Position numbers and translations under genes: made by a program
From: Pseudomonadota bacterium
Lineage (GTDB): Bacteria; Pseudomonadota; Alphaproteobacteria; Rhizobiales; Beijerinckiaceae
Direction: 5' to 3'
Assembly (NCBI GenBank): GCA_023393655.1
Contig: JAEWKP010000197.1
Location: 1 to 47,675, forward strand
DNA: 47,675 nucleotides
Shown here: piece by piece, positions 25,650 to 34,405 of the stretch
Layout: every line of letters begins with the position of its first letter
How positions within the stretch are numbered: the first letter of the stretch is position 1
The notes under the pieces: model-generated
Seen by the model: the letters and a program-made list of their open reading frames with translations, nothing else
What the model was told of the DNA's origin: nothing
Databases searched by the model: none

Positions 25650-26443
25650 GCACCAAAACAAGGCTGGAAGCACAGGCCCTGCGCGCGCATCACGGCTCTC
25701 GTGAAGTCCTCAAGGGGATCGACATCGCACTGCCGGCCGGCAGCTTCACCGTGATCGTCGGCCCGAATGCCTGCGGCAAGTCGACCTTGCTGAGAAGCCT
25801 CGCGCAGTTGCACCCGTCTTCCGATGGCAGCGTCCTGCTCGATGGGCACCCGATCGCACGCTATCGCCCCCGCGATCGCGCCCGGCTGCTTGCGGTCCTG
25901 CCCCAGGGAGCGGAGGCACCGGAAGGCATCACCGTCGCCGATCTCGTTGCGCGGGGGCGGCACCCTCACCGCAGTCAGTTCCAGCCATGGACTGCTACCG
26001 ACGAAGCTGCGGTGGGAGCCGCCATGGAAGCTGCCGGCGTTTCCCAGCTCACCGGGCGCACGCTCGAAAGCTTGTCGGGAGGCCAGCGCCAGAAGGTCTG
26101 GATCGCGATGGCGCTGGCGCAGGGCGCCGACATCTTGCTGCTGGACGAGCCGACGACCTTCCTCGACCTCGCCCACCAGATCGACGTGCTCGAGCTCTGT
26201 GCCGCCCTGAACCGCGCCGGCAAGACCATCGTCGCGGTGCTGCATGATCTCAACCAGGCTGCCCGCTACGCTTCCCGGATGGTGGTGATGCGCGCCGGAG
26301 AGATCCTGGCGCAGGGTGTGCCGGAAGACATCCTGACGCCCGGTTTCATCGACGAGGTCTTTCAGGTCCCCTGCATCGTCATCGCCGACCCGCTGACCGG
26401 AAAGCCGATGGTCATCCCGAAACGTCCGCGTCTCGCAGGCTGA
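25646..26443 (+). CDS. Fe-siderophore ABC importer, ATP-binding protein (FecE-like)
   Basis: A 265-residue ATPase of the FepC/FecE group. Walker A is GPNACGKSTLLR, the Q-loop region is LAVLPQG, the signature is LSGGQRQKVWIAMALAQ and Walker B is ILLLDEPTTFLDL, followed by the switch histidine in VLHDLNQAARY. It completes the receptor-binding protein-permease-ATPase run 20285-26443, which has no gap above 20 bases between coding regions and is surely one operon. Confidence 0.94.
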   Translation: MSTKTRLEAQALRAHHGSREVLKGIDIALPAGSFTVIVGPNACGKSTLLRSLAQLHPSSDGSVLLDGHPIARYRPRDRARLLAVLPQGAEAPEGITVADLVARGRHPHRSQFQPWTATDEAAVGAAMEAAGVSQLTGRTLESLSGGQRQKVWIAMALAQGADILLLDEPTTFLDLAHQIDVLELCAALNRAGKTIVAVLHDLNQAARYASRMVVMRAGEILAQGVPEDILTPGFIDEVFQVPCIVIADPLTGKPMVIPKRPRLAG

Positions 26444-26528
26444 CGCACGGCGGCCCCGCAATACCCCTGCAAAGGCGGGGAAGGACAGCCTCAACTAGAT
26501 CACAACGATCGCGCCAGGAGCCGACCTC

Positions 26529-26553
26529 GGCGTCTTCCCTGAAAGCAGACGCC
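26529..26553 (+). terminator. Stem-loop after the iron importer operon
   Basis: GGCGTCT (26529-26535) pairs exactly with AGACGCC (26547-26553) around an 11-base loop, 86 bases after the fecE-like stop and before the convergent putR gene. No T-run follows, so termination is only a guess from position. Confidence 0.35.
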
Positions 26554-26707
26554 GCTCAGACGGCCTCAGGCTTTTCAACCCGATGTTCCCGGTTTGCCCA
26601 ACGGGAGCCCTGACCAGGGCATGATGGAATCGTCGCGATCGAGCTGGACCGTCCCCTTGGCGCCATCTACCGCTCCCGGCGATGCCGGAACCGCAAGCGC
26701 GAAGGCC

Positions 26708-27184
26708 TCACCAGGTTTCCTTGACTGTCTCCATGGCGACATTGGTCGAGGTATTCGCGACGTGGGGCAGGTTCGAGATCTTCTCGCCCAGCACGGCCCG
26801 GTAGCGCCGGATGTCCGGCGTCCGGATCTTCAGGAGATAGTCGAAGCGGCCGGCGATCATGTGGCACTCCTCGACCTCCCTGATCTTCTTGACCTCCTCG
26901 TTGAACTTCGTCAGCGCCTTCTCCGTGGTGTCGGACAGTTTCACCTCAGCGAACGCGATGTGATCGAGCTTGAGCTTTGCCGGATTGAGCGTTGCCCGAA
27001 AGCCTTCGATATAGCCGTCGTCGACCAGCCGGCGGAACCGGATCTGGCAGGGCGTCTTCGACAGACCGATCCGCGCGCCGAGCTCGGCGATCGAGATCCG
27101 GCCGTCCTCCCTGAGAACGTCGAGGATCTTGCGGTCGAGCGCGTCCAGATCGCCTTCGATCGGCATTTCCTTAGGCTTCTTCAC
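26708..27184 (-). CDS. putR: Lrp/AsnC family regulator of proline use
   Basis: A 158-residue regulator whose close relatives activate putA in response to proline. The helix-turn-helix is LDRKILDVLREDGRISIAELGARIGLSKTPCQIRFRRL (read in pieces, residues 13-50), followed by the effector domain (DHIAFAEVKLSDTTEKALTKF, CHMIAGRFDYLLKIRTPDI). The GTG at 27184 is preceded by GGAG at good spacing; an ATG at 27166 is possible and the long upstream extension is not credible. It is divergent from putA and shares a 148-bp control region with an Lrp-like site. Confidence 0.92.
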   Translation of the reverse strand: MKKPKEMPIEGDLDALDRKILDVLREDGRISIAELGARIGLSKTPCQIRFRRLVDDGYIEGFRATLNPAKLKLDHIAFAEVKLSDTTEKALTKFNEEVKKIREVEECHMIAGRFDYLLKIRTPDIRRYRAVLGEKISNLPHVANTSTNVAMETVKETW

Positions 27185-27203
27185 TTGCAATCTCCAAATC
27201 TGA

Positions 27204-27217
27204 AGTCCAACTGGACT
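27204..27217. promoter_or_regulatory. Lrp-like palindrome between putR and putA
   Basis: AGTCCA-AC-TGGACT is a perfect 6-bp inverted repeat with a 2-base centre. It lies 20 bases before the putR start and 116 bases before putA. A further half site TTGGACC follows near 27231. Lrp-family proteins bind sites of this form, so PutR is the natural candidate. Confidence 0.6.
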
Positions 27218-27332
27218 ACAGGATAGCGAAAATTGGACCGCGTGAGAATCGCGCTCGTGATAAGCTCCCGCGCAAAGAACGGGAGAGGGCTCAGGCCTCG
27301 GCCCGTCGCGTTCGAACCCGCCGGGACAAGCC

Positions 27333-30300
27333 ATGAGCCAAGCCACCGCTTCCGCTGCCAAGACCGCCGCCAGCCCGGCGCCTTTCACAGGCTTCGCCCC
27401 GCCGATCCGCGAGCAGTCTGCACTGCGTCAGGCGATCACCGCCGCCTATCGCCGTCCCGAGACGGAATGCCTGCCGCCCTTGCTGGAAGCGGCGAAACTG
27501 GCTCCGGCGAGCAAGCAGGAGATCGCGCGCACGGGGCGCAAGCTGATCGAGGCGCTGCGGGCCAAGCACAAGGGCACCGGCGTCGAGGGGCTGGTGCAGG
27601 AATATTCGCTCTCCAGCCAGGAGGGCGTCGCGCTGATGTGCCTCGCCGAGGCGCTGCTGCGCATCCCGGACACCGCGACGCGCGACGCGCTGATCCGCGA
27701 CAAGATCGCCGATGGCGACTGGAAGTCCCATGTCGGCGGCGGCAAGTCGCTCTTCGTCAACGCCGCGACCTGGGGCCTCGTCGTCACCGGCAAGCTGACC
27801 TCCACCGTCAATGACCGCAGCCTCGCCGCCGCCCTCACTCGCCTCATCGCTCGCGCCGGCGAGCCGGTGATCCGCCGCGGCGTCGACATGGCGATGCGGA
27901 TGATGGGCGAGCAGTTCGTCACCGGCGAGACGATCGACGAGGCGCTGAAGCGCGCCCGGCCGTTGGAGGCGCGCGGCTTCCGCTATTCCTACGACATGCT
28001 CGGCGAGGCCGCGACGACCGCCGCCGATGCCGCGCGCTATTATCGCGACTACGAGAACGCGATCCACGCCATCGGCCGGGCCGCGAACGGGCGTGGCGTC
28101 TATGAAGGCCCGGGCATCTCGATCAAGCTCTCGGCGCTGCATCCGCGCTATAGCCGCGCGCAGGCCGGCCGGGTGATGAGCGAATTGCTGCCGCTCGTGC
28201 GCGAGCTCGCGCTGATCGCCAAGTCCTACGATATCGGCCTCAACATCGATGCCGAGGAAGCGGATCGGCTGGAGCTCTCGCTCGACCTGCTTGAGGCGCT
28301 GAGCTTCGACAACGCGCTGCAGGGCTGGAACGGGCTCGGCTTCGTGGTGCAGGCCTATGGCAAGCGCTGCCCCTTCGTGCTCGACTGGATCATCGATCTT
28401 GCCCGCCGCTCCGGCCGGCGCATGATGGTGCGCCTGGTCAAGGGCGCCTATTGGGATGCCGAGATCAAGCGTGCCCAGGTCGATGGGCTCTCCGATTTCC
28501 CGGTCTATACCCGCAAGGTCCATACCGACGTCGCCTATGTCGCCTGCGCCCGCAAGCTCCTGGCCGCGCCCGACGCGATCTTCCCGCAATTTGCCACGCA
28601 TAACGCCCAGACATTGGCGACGATCTACCATCTCGCCGGCACCGACTTCGCTGTCGGGAAGTACGAGTTCCAGTGCCTGCACGGCATGGGCGAGCCGCTC
28701 TATGACGAGGTCGTAGGCAAGGACAATCTCGACCGGCCCTGCCGCATCTATGCGCCGGTCGGCACGCATGAGACGCTGCTCGCCTATCTCGTGCGCCGCC
28801 TGCTCGAGAACGGCGCGAACTCCTCCTTCGTCAATCGCATCTCCGATCCGAAGGTGACGATCGACTCGCTCGTCGCCGACCCCGTCGACGTCGTCGAAGC
28901 GATGCCGATCATCGGCATGCTGCACGACCAGATCGCGCTGCCGGAAAACCTCTACGGCGCCGACCGCACCAACTCGAAGGGCATCGACCTCTCCAATGAG
29001 GCGGCACTGGCCGAGCTCGCGGGCAATCTCGCGGCGACGGTCAGCCAGAGCTGGCATGCCGTGCCGCTGCTGGCAGATAACTCGACGGCCGGCGCGACGC
29101 GGCCGATCCTGAACCCCGCCGATCATTCCGATATCGTCGGGCAGGTCACCGAGCTTGCGGTCGAGGATGCCGCCAAGATCGCGCGTCTCGCCGCCGAGGG
29201 CGGCAAGGCTTGGGCCGCCGTTTCGCCGGCCGAGCGTGCCGCCTGCCTCGACCGCGCTGCCGACATCATGCAAGCGCGCATCGAGACGCTGATGGGCATC
29301 GCCATGCGCGAGGCCGGCAAGTCGGCCGCCAATGCGATCAGCGAGGTGCGCGAGGCCATCGACTTCCTGCGTTACTATGCCGATCAGGCCCGCAAGACGC
29401 TCGGACCGGGCCATGCGCCGCTGGGGCCGATCGTCTGCATCAGCCCATGGAACTTCCCGCTGGCGATCTTCACCGGGCAGGTTGCGGCGGCGCTCGTCGC
29501 CGGCAATGCGGTGATGGCCAAGCCCGCCGGCGTCACGCCGATCATCGCCCATGAGAGCGTCAGGATCCTGCACGAGGCCGGCGTTCCGCGCGGCGCCCTG
29601 CAGTTCACGCCGGGCAGCGGACGCCTCGGCGCGGCGCTGGTCGGCGCGGCCGAGACGGCAGGCGTGATGTTCACCGGCTCGACCGAGGTCGCGCGCGGCA
29701 TCCAGGCGCAGCTCGCCGAACGTCTCTCGGCCGAGGGCAAGCCGATCCCGCTGATCGCCGAGACCGGCGGCCAGAACGGCATGATCGTCGATTCCTCGGC
29801 TCTGGCCGAACAGGTCGTCGCCGACGTCATCGCCTCGGCCTTCGACAGCGCCGGCCAGCGCTGCTCGGCTTTGCGCGTCCTCTGCCTGCAGCAGGACATC
29901 GCCGACCGCACGCTGCACATGCTGCAGGGTGCGCTGAAAGAACTCACGATTGGTCGCACCGACAAGCTCAGCGTCGATATCGGCCCGGTGATCAGCGAGG
30001 GAGCCCAGCGCGAGATCGACGAGCATGTCGCGCGCATGCGCGGCCTCGGCCGCAAGGTCGAGCAGCTCCCGCTGCCGGACGCTGCCACGAAGGGCACCTT
30101 CGTGCCGCCGACCGTCGTCGAGCTGAAGAGCCTGACCGACCTGAAGCGCGAGGTCTTCGGCCCCGTTCTGCACGTCATCCGCTATCAGCGCGACGACCTC
30201 GACAAGCTGATCGACGAGGTCAACGGCTCCGGCTACGGCCTGACCTTCGGCCTGCATACCCGGCTCGACGAGACGATCGCCCATGTCACCAGCCGCATCA

Positions 30301-31034
30301 AGGCGGGCAATCTCTACGTGAACCGCAACATCATCGGCGCCGTGGTTGGCGTGCAGCCCTTCGGCGGACGCGGACTTTCGGGCACCGGGCCGAAGGCGGG
30401 CGGGCCGCTCTATATCGGCCGGCTCGTGCGCAAGGCGCCGATCCCGCCGCAGCATGGCTCGGTCCATATCGATCCGGCGCTGCTCGAATATGCCGCCTGG
30501 CTTTCGGGCAAGGGGCTGAGCACTGAGGCGAACACCGCCCGCGAGATCGGCGGCCATTCGGCGCTCGGACTCCATGTCGAGCTGGCCGGCCCGGTCGGCG
30601 AGCGCAATCTCTACGCACTGCATCCGCGCGGCCGCATCCTGCTCGTGCCGCAGACGGAAGGCGGCCTCTACCAGCAGGTCGCGGCGGCTTTGGCGACGGG
30701 CAACCAGCTCGTCATCGACGCGGCCTCCGGGTTGAAGGGGGCGCTGTCGGGTCTGCCGGTGGCTGTCGAAGCCCGCGTGAGCTGGACCTCCGATTGGGAG
30801 GCCGATAGCCCGTTCTCCGGCGCGTTGGTCGAGGGTGACACCCAGCGCATCGGTGAGGTGAATCGCCGGATCGCGGGGCTCCCCGGCCCGCTCGTGCTGG
30901 TCCAGGCTGCGAGCACGGAGGAGCTGAAGCGCGATCCCGATGCCTATTGCCTCAACTGGCTGCTGGAAGAGGTTTCGACCTCGATCAACACCACCGCGGC
31001 CGGCGGCAATGCCAGCCTGATGACGATCGGCTGA
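27333..31034 (+). CDS. putA: Bifunctional proline dehydrogenase / glutamate-semialdehyde dehydrogenase PutA
   Basis: This 1233-residue enzyme oxidises proline to glutamate, passing the intermediate between its two sites. The FAD-dependent proline dehydrogenase half (about residues 140-460) shows ISIKLSALHPRY, RLVKGAYWDAEIKRAQ and FQCLHGMGEPLYDE. The NAD-dependent aldehyde dehydrogenase half (about 540-1000) has Glu810 in AETGGQNG and catalytic Cys844 in AGQRCSALR. A C-terminal domain ending STSINTTAAGGNASLM marks the long PutA type. The E. coli-type N-terminal ribbon-helix-helix is absent, consistent with control by the divergent PutR. Confidence 0.97.
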   Translation: MSQATASAAKTAASPAPFTGFAPPIREQSALRQAITAAYRRPETECLPPLLEAAKLAPASKQEIARTGRKLIEALRAKHKGTGVEGLVQEYSLSSQEGVALMCLAEALLRIPDTATRDALIRDKIADGDWKSHVGGGKSLFVNAATWGLVVTGKLTSTVNDRSLAAALTRLIARAGEPVIRRGVDMAMRMMGEQFVTGETIDEALKRARPLEARGFRYSYDMLGEAATTAADAARYYRDYENAIHAIGRAANGRGVYEGPGISIKLSALHPRYSRAQAGRVMSELLPLVRELALIAKSYDIGLNIDAEEADRLELSLDLLEALSFDNALQGWNGLGFVVQAYGKRCPFVLDWIIDLARRSGRRMMVRLVKGAYWDAEIKRAQVDGLSDFPVYTRKVHTDVAYVACARKLLAAPDAIFPQFATHNAQTLATIYHLAGTDFAVGKYEFQCLHGMGEPLYDEVVGKDNLDRPCRIYAPVGTHETLLAYLVRRLLENGANSSFVNRISDPKVTIDSLVADPVDVVEAMPIIGMLHDQIALPENLYGADRTNSKGIDLSNEAALAELAGNLAATVSQSWHAVPLLADNSTAGATRPILNPADHSDIVGQVTELAVEDAAKIARLAAEGGKAWAAVSPAERAACLDRAADIMQARIETLMGIAMREAGKSAANAISEVREAIDFLRYYADQARKTLGPGHAPLGPIVCISPWNFPLAIFTGQVAAALVAGNAVMAKPAGVTPIIAHESVRILHEAGVPRGALQFTPGSGRLGAALVGAAETAGVMFTGSTEVARGIQAQLAERLSAEGKPIPLIAETGGQNGMIVDSSALAEQVVADVIASAFDSAGQRCSALRVLCLQQDIADRTLHMLQGALKELTIGRTDKLSVDIGPVISEGAQREIDEHVARMRGLGRKVEQLPLPDAATKGTFVPPTVVELKSLTDLKREVFGPVLHVIRYQRDDLDKLIDEVNGSGYGLTFGLHTRLDETIAHVTSRIKAGNLYVNRNIIGAVVGVQPFGGRGLSGTGPKAGGPLYIGRLVRKAPIPPQHGSVHIDPALLEYAAWLSGKGLSTEANTAREIGGHSALGLHVELAGPVGERNLYALHPRGRILLVPQTEGGLYQQVAAALATGNQLVIDAASGLKGALSGLPVAVEARVSWTSDWEADSPFSGALVEGDTQRIGEVNRRIAGLPGPLVLVQAASTEELKRDPDAYCLNWLLEEVSTSINTTAAGGNASLMTIG

Positions 31035-31067
31035 GCCCCGCGACAGGAAGCGATCGAGCCGGCCCGG

Positions 31068-31088
31068 CCGTGAGCATCATACTCACGG
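31068..31088. terminator. Stem-loop between convergent putA and luxR-type gene
   Basis: CCGTGAG (31068-31074) pairs with CTCACGG (31082-31088) around a 7-base loop. It lies in the 66-bp gap between two genes that end facing each other, where a two-way terminator is expected. No T-run is seen on either strand. Confidence 0.5.
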
Positions 31089-31100
31089 TCTGCCGGACGA

Positions 31101-31655
31101 TCAGCCGTTCAGCAGAAGCTCGACCAGTCGCCTGGTACTGTTGACGTTATATTTCCGGAGCAGCCGGGCGCGATAGATGTCGACAGTGCGCGGGCTGATG
31201 CCCAGTGCCTTCGCCGCCTCCTTGCCTGTCCTGCCCTCGATCAGGAGCGCGGCCACGTCGCGTTCGCGTGGGGTCAGCGACGTTCGCAGCGATTGCCCGG
31301 CAGCTTCGGCCTTTGCGAGTTCGGAGAACACCCACAGCGCATGTCCGTGCGCGTCGTCCGGCGTATAGGTGAAGCCGCTGACCCTGACCCAGAACAGGCT
31401 GCCGTCGAGGCGCCGCATCACGCGGTCATCGGTATAGCTGCGCTCATCGGACAGGCGCGCACCGACGCGCTTCCCGGTCTCCTCGTAATCGGACTGCGTC
31501 GGGTAGAGCCGCTCGAAGGTCTGGCCGACGAGATCGCCGATCGATCCGCGGAATATCCTGGCGAACTCATGATTGCAGGCCAGGATGATACGATTGCGGC
31601 CCACGACAAGCCCGACCGGGGCATGCTCGAAGGCCTGCCGGAAATCCACGTCCAT
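31101..31655 (-). CDS. PAS domain-LuxR type transcriptional regulator
   Basis: A 184-residue protein with an N-terminal PAS sensor (FRQAFEHAPVGLVVGRNRIIL to GSLFWVRVSGFTY, about residues 5-100) and a C-terminal LuxR/FixJ helix-turn-helix (LTPRERDVAALLIEGRTGKEAAKALGISPRTVDIYRARLL, in pieces, 125-175). It has no receiver domain, so it probably senses a small ligand or redox state directly. GGGGAG precedes its ATG. It is divergent from the amidohydrolase-led gene run and is the obvious candidate regulator of it. Confidence 0.92.
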   Translation of the reverse strand: MDVDFRQAFEHAPVGLVVGRNRIILACNHEFARIFRGSIGDLVGQTFERLYPTQSDYEETGKRVGARLSDERSYTDDRVMRRLDGSLFWVRVSGFTYTPDDAHGHALWVFSELAKAEAAGQSLRTSLTPRERDVAALLIEGRTGKEAAKALGISPRTVDIYRARLLRKYNVNSTRRLVELLLNG

Positions 31656-31689
31656 CGGCCATCGCTCCCCTCGGCCATTCGCAAGCCGG

Positions 31690-31725
31690 ACACTTAAGTG
31701 CCCGATACCTATAGGATTAAGTGTT
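31690..31725. promoter_or_regulatory. Paired ACACTTAA inverted sites in the luxR-amidohydrolase divergent region
   Basis: ACACTTAA at 31690-31697 and its exact reverse complement TTAAGTGT at 31718-31725 face each other with centres 28 bp apart. The left site is itself part of the palindrome CACTTAAGTG (31691-31700), and CCTATAGG (31708-31715) is another palindrome between them. They are 35-70 bases before the LuxR-type start and 71-106 before the amidohydrolase start. Likely binding sites of the adjacent LuxR-type protein. Confidence 0.55.
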
Positions 31726-31795
31726 CAGGCGGCCTAGCCTCCCGATGACAGCCTGAACCGCCTCGCGGCTTCAGGGAGCGAAGGAGGGCGCGCTG

Positions 31796-33370
31796 ATGAC
31801 CGGGACCTCGGCCACCATGATGCCGGGCGACGAATTCGCCGCCATGTTTGCCGCGTCCGGACTGCCCGGCCTGGCGCCGGCGGCCGAAAGGGAGCGGCCG
31901 GCCGAGCGACAGGGCTACCTCAAGTTGACCGGCGCGCACATCATCGATGGAACCGGCTCTCCGCCCTGGGGGCCGGCAGACCTGATCGTCGCGGATGGCC
32001 GGATCGTGGCCCTGGCCAAGGCCGGCAAGGCGAAGTTGCCCGAGGCAGCCCTCCCCGCGGATGTCCGGGAGATCGACTGCTCCGGCAAGTTCCTCACGCC
32101 GGGCTTCATCGACTGCCACGCCCATATCGGCGCCCCGTTCCATGCCCGCAACGGCCCGCAGCCCTCGGCCGACTACATCTACAAGCTCTGGCTCGGGCAC
32201 GGCGTCACGACCGTCCGCGAAACCGGCTGCTTCAACGGGCTGTCCTGGACGCTGCGGCAGAAGGCGGCGGCCGAGGAGCACCGCATCGACGCCCCCCGGA
32301 TCATGGCCTATGCGCCCTTCCCGGCAACGACCGACTACGTCAAGAGCCTGCATACGCCGGAGCAGGCCGCCGCCTGGATCGGCGACGTCCAGGCAGCCGG
32401 GGCCGACGGCGTCAAGTTCTTCGGGGCGCCGCCGGCGCTGATGAAAGCCGCGCTCGAAGAATGCGTGCGGCTTGGCCTTCGCAGTTGCTGCCATCATGCC
32501 CAGCTCGCTGTCGGCCGGATGAATCCGCTCCAGACCGCCGAATGGGGGCTCAGCAGCACGGAGCATTCCTACGGCATCCCCGAGACATTGCTCGAGGACC
32601 GGACGCTGCAAGCCTTTCCGCCGGATTATGATTACGGCGACGAATATCTGCGCTTCTCGGCGGCCGGCCAGACCTTCATGCAGGCCGCTCGCCCCGGTTC
32701 CCCGAAATGGGAGGTGGTGCTCGGCCGCTTCCTCGACGCCCGCCACAGCTTCGTGCCGACCTTCAACGTCTACGACGCCAATCGCGACCTGATGCGCACG
32801 CGCCGCGCCGACTGGCACGAGCGCTTCACCGACCCGACGCTCTGGGCCTATTTCCAGCCGCAGCGCGGCGGCCACGGCGCCTACTGGTATCGCTGGTCGA
32901 CGACCAACGAGATCGAATGGCGCGAGACGTTCCGCCTCTGGATGCGCTTCGTCAACGACTACAAGAATCGGGGTGGGCGCATCGCCGTCGGCAGCGATTC
33001 CGGCTTCATGTTCCAGACCTATGGCTTCGGCTATGTCCGGGAGCTGGAGCTGCTGCAGGAGGCCGGATTCACGCCGCTGGAGGTCCTGCGTTCCGCCACG
33101 GCCTGCGGGGCCGAACTGCTGGGCATCGATCAGGACGCCGGGACGCTGGAGATCGGAAAGCGGGCGGACATCCTGATCCACCGCAGCAACCCGCTGAACG
33201 ACTTCAAGCTGCTCTACGGCACTGGCGCGATGCGCCTGAACGACGCCACCGGGTCGGTCGACTGGGAGCGCAGCCTCGAGACCGTGATCAAGGGCGGCGT
33301 GGTCCATGACCCCGTCGCGCTTCTGGCCGATGTCGAGGCGATGGTCTCGGCCGCCAGGCGGGAGGTTTGA
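31796..33370 (+). CDS. Metal-dependent amidohydrolase family protein
   Basis: A 524-residue cytoplasmic hydrolase of the imidazolonepropionase/dihydroorotase-like superfamily. Metal ligands are visible: His108 and His110 in DCHAHIG, Lys207 in DGVKFFG (usually carbamylated), His233/234 in CCHHAQ, His257 in STEHSYG and Asp401 in GSDSGF. The C-terminal GTLEIGKRADILIH closes the composite beta sandwich. An N-terminal extension of about 40 residues precedes YLKLTGAHIIDGTG. It heads a plus-strand run and is followed by a COG0523 GTPase with a one-base overlap (TGATG). The bond it cleaves (amide, lactam or other) is not evident. Confidence 0.9.
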   Translation: MTGTSATMMPGDEFAAMFAASGLPGLAPAAERERPAERQGYLKLTGAHIIDGTGSPPWGPADLIVADGRIVALAKAGKAKLPEAALPADVREIDCSGKFLTPGFIDCHAHIGAPFHARNGPQPSADYIYKLWLGHGVTTVRETGCFNGLSWTLRQKAAAEEHRIDAPRIMAYAPFPATTDYVKSLHTPEQAAAWIGDVQAAGADGVKFFGAPPALMKAALEECVRLGLRSCCHHAQLAVGRMNPLQTAEWGLSSTEHSYGIPETLLEDRTLQAFPPDYDYGDEYLRFSAAGQTFMQAARPGSPKWEVVLGRFLDARHSFVPTFNVYDANRDLMRTRRADWHERFTDPTLWAYFQPQRGGHGAYWYRWSTTNEIEWRETFRLWMRFVNDYKNRGGRIAVGSDSGFMFQTYGFGYVRELELLQEAGFTPLEVLRSATACGAELLGIDQDAGTLEIGKRADILIHRSNPLNDFKLLYGTGAMRLNDATGSVDWERSLETVIKGGVVHDPVALLADVEAMVSAARREV

Positions 33371-34356
33371 TGGATCGCCCGGGCTCGACCAGCGGCCGTC
33401 CGGAATTCGTCGTGCTCACGGGTCCGCTCGGGTCCGGCAAGACGACGCTGCTCTCGGACCATCTCGCCTTCGCCGACACCTCCGAGACCGGCGTGCTCGT
33501 CAACGATGCCGGCGCGGTCAATATCGACGGCGCGGTGATCGGCTCCGACCATCGCAACCTCGCGCTGGCCACGCTCGATGGCGGCTGCGTCTGCTGCTCG
33601 CTTGGCAACGACCTGCAGGAAGGGATCGATGCCGTGCTGCTGGCGCGGGCGGAGAGAGGTCTCGGGCCTCCGCGTCGCATCATCCTCGAAACGAGCGGTC
33701 TGGCCGAGCCCGCACCGATCATCCGGTCGCTGCGCATGATCCGGCAGGTGGCGTTCGACGTCCGCATCGTCGCGACCTTCGACGCTTCCGCACCCCATGT
33801 CGGCGACAGCTTCCTGCCGCATTACGCATCGCAGCTCGCGGCCGCCCAGACGATCGTCCTGACCAAGCTGGATCGGCTTGCCCAGCCGGAATGGGCCTCT
33901 CATGCCGCCGAAGCCCGGCGCTTCAACCCGCTGGCAGCGCTGGTCGCAGCCGACCAGCCACGCGAACGGGCTCTTGCGGCGTTTTCCGCCGACGGCGATC
34001 GGCCCATCGCCCGGACCTCCACGTTCTCCGCCAGCGCGGTCCCGTCCTCACGGATCACGGTGGCTTTCGCGGAATGGCGCCCGGCCGCGCCCTGGGACGC
34101 GATCCTGGAATGGATCGAGAACCTGGCGGGCTTCTTCGGCAACCGGCTCCTGCGCCTGAAAGGCCTGGTCAGGCCCGCCGGCCATCCCGACCCGTTGCTG
34201 ATCAATGGCGTCGGCGACGCGTTCTCGCCACCGCGGCGGATGCAGGTGAAGGAGGATACCAACCTCGGCCTGATGCTGATCCTGCGCGACGTCACGGCCG
34301 CCGAGCTCTCCCAGCCTTTCAGCGGCGAGACGGGACCGATGGTGAGGCTTCATTGA
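33370..34356 (+). CDS. COG0523 (CobW/P47K) GTPase, putative metal chaperone
   Basis: A 328-residue G3E-type GTPase of the group that inserts or delivers metals to client enzymes. Walker A is GPLGSGKTT (residues 18-26), the metal-binding CxCC motif is CVCC at 73-76 in GGCVCCSLGND, followed by LETSGLAEPAPI (switch/Walker B) and LTKLD for guanine recognition. The C-terminal domain contains RLKGLVRPAGHPDPLLING. The start is ATG 33370, overlapping the amidohydrolase stop. This coupling suggests that it metallates that enzyme; this is inference. Confidence 0.92.
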   Translation: MDRPGSTSGRPEFVVLTGPLGSGKTTLLSDHLAFADTSETGVLVNDAGAVNIDGAVIGSDHRNLALATLDGGCVCCSLGNDLQEGIDAVLLARAERGLGPPRRIILETSGLAEPAPIIRSLRMIRQVAFDVRIVATFDASAPHVGDSFLPHYASQLAAAQTIVLTKLDRLAQPEWASHAAEARRFNPLAALVAADQPRERALAAFSADGDRPIARTSTFSASAVPSSRITVAFAEWRPAAPWDAILEWIENLAGFFGNRLLRLKGLVRPAGHPDPLLINGVGDAFSPPRRMQVKEDTNLGLMLILRDVTAAELSQPFSGETGPMVRLH

Positions 34357-34405
34357 CCGCGCCCCTCACCCGCCAGCTCATTCCAACAAAAATAGGACAA
34401 GACCG

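Noticed and set aside
27291..30623. A 1110-codon open frame on the minus strand
   Set aside because: It is antisense to putA, whose protein is unmistakable along its whole length. High GC content leaves long open frames opposite real genes.
31709..33307. A 532-codon minus-strand open frame
   Set aside because: Antisense to the amidohydrolase gene; only the plus-strand product has protein motifs.
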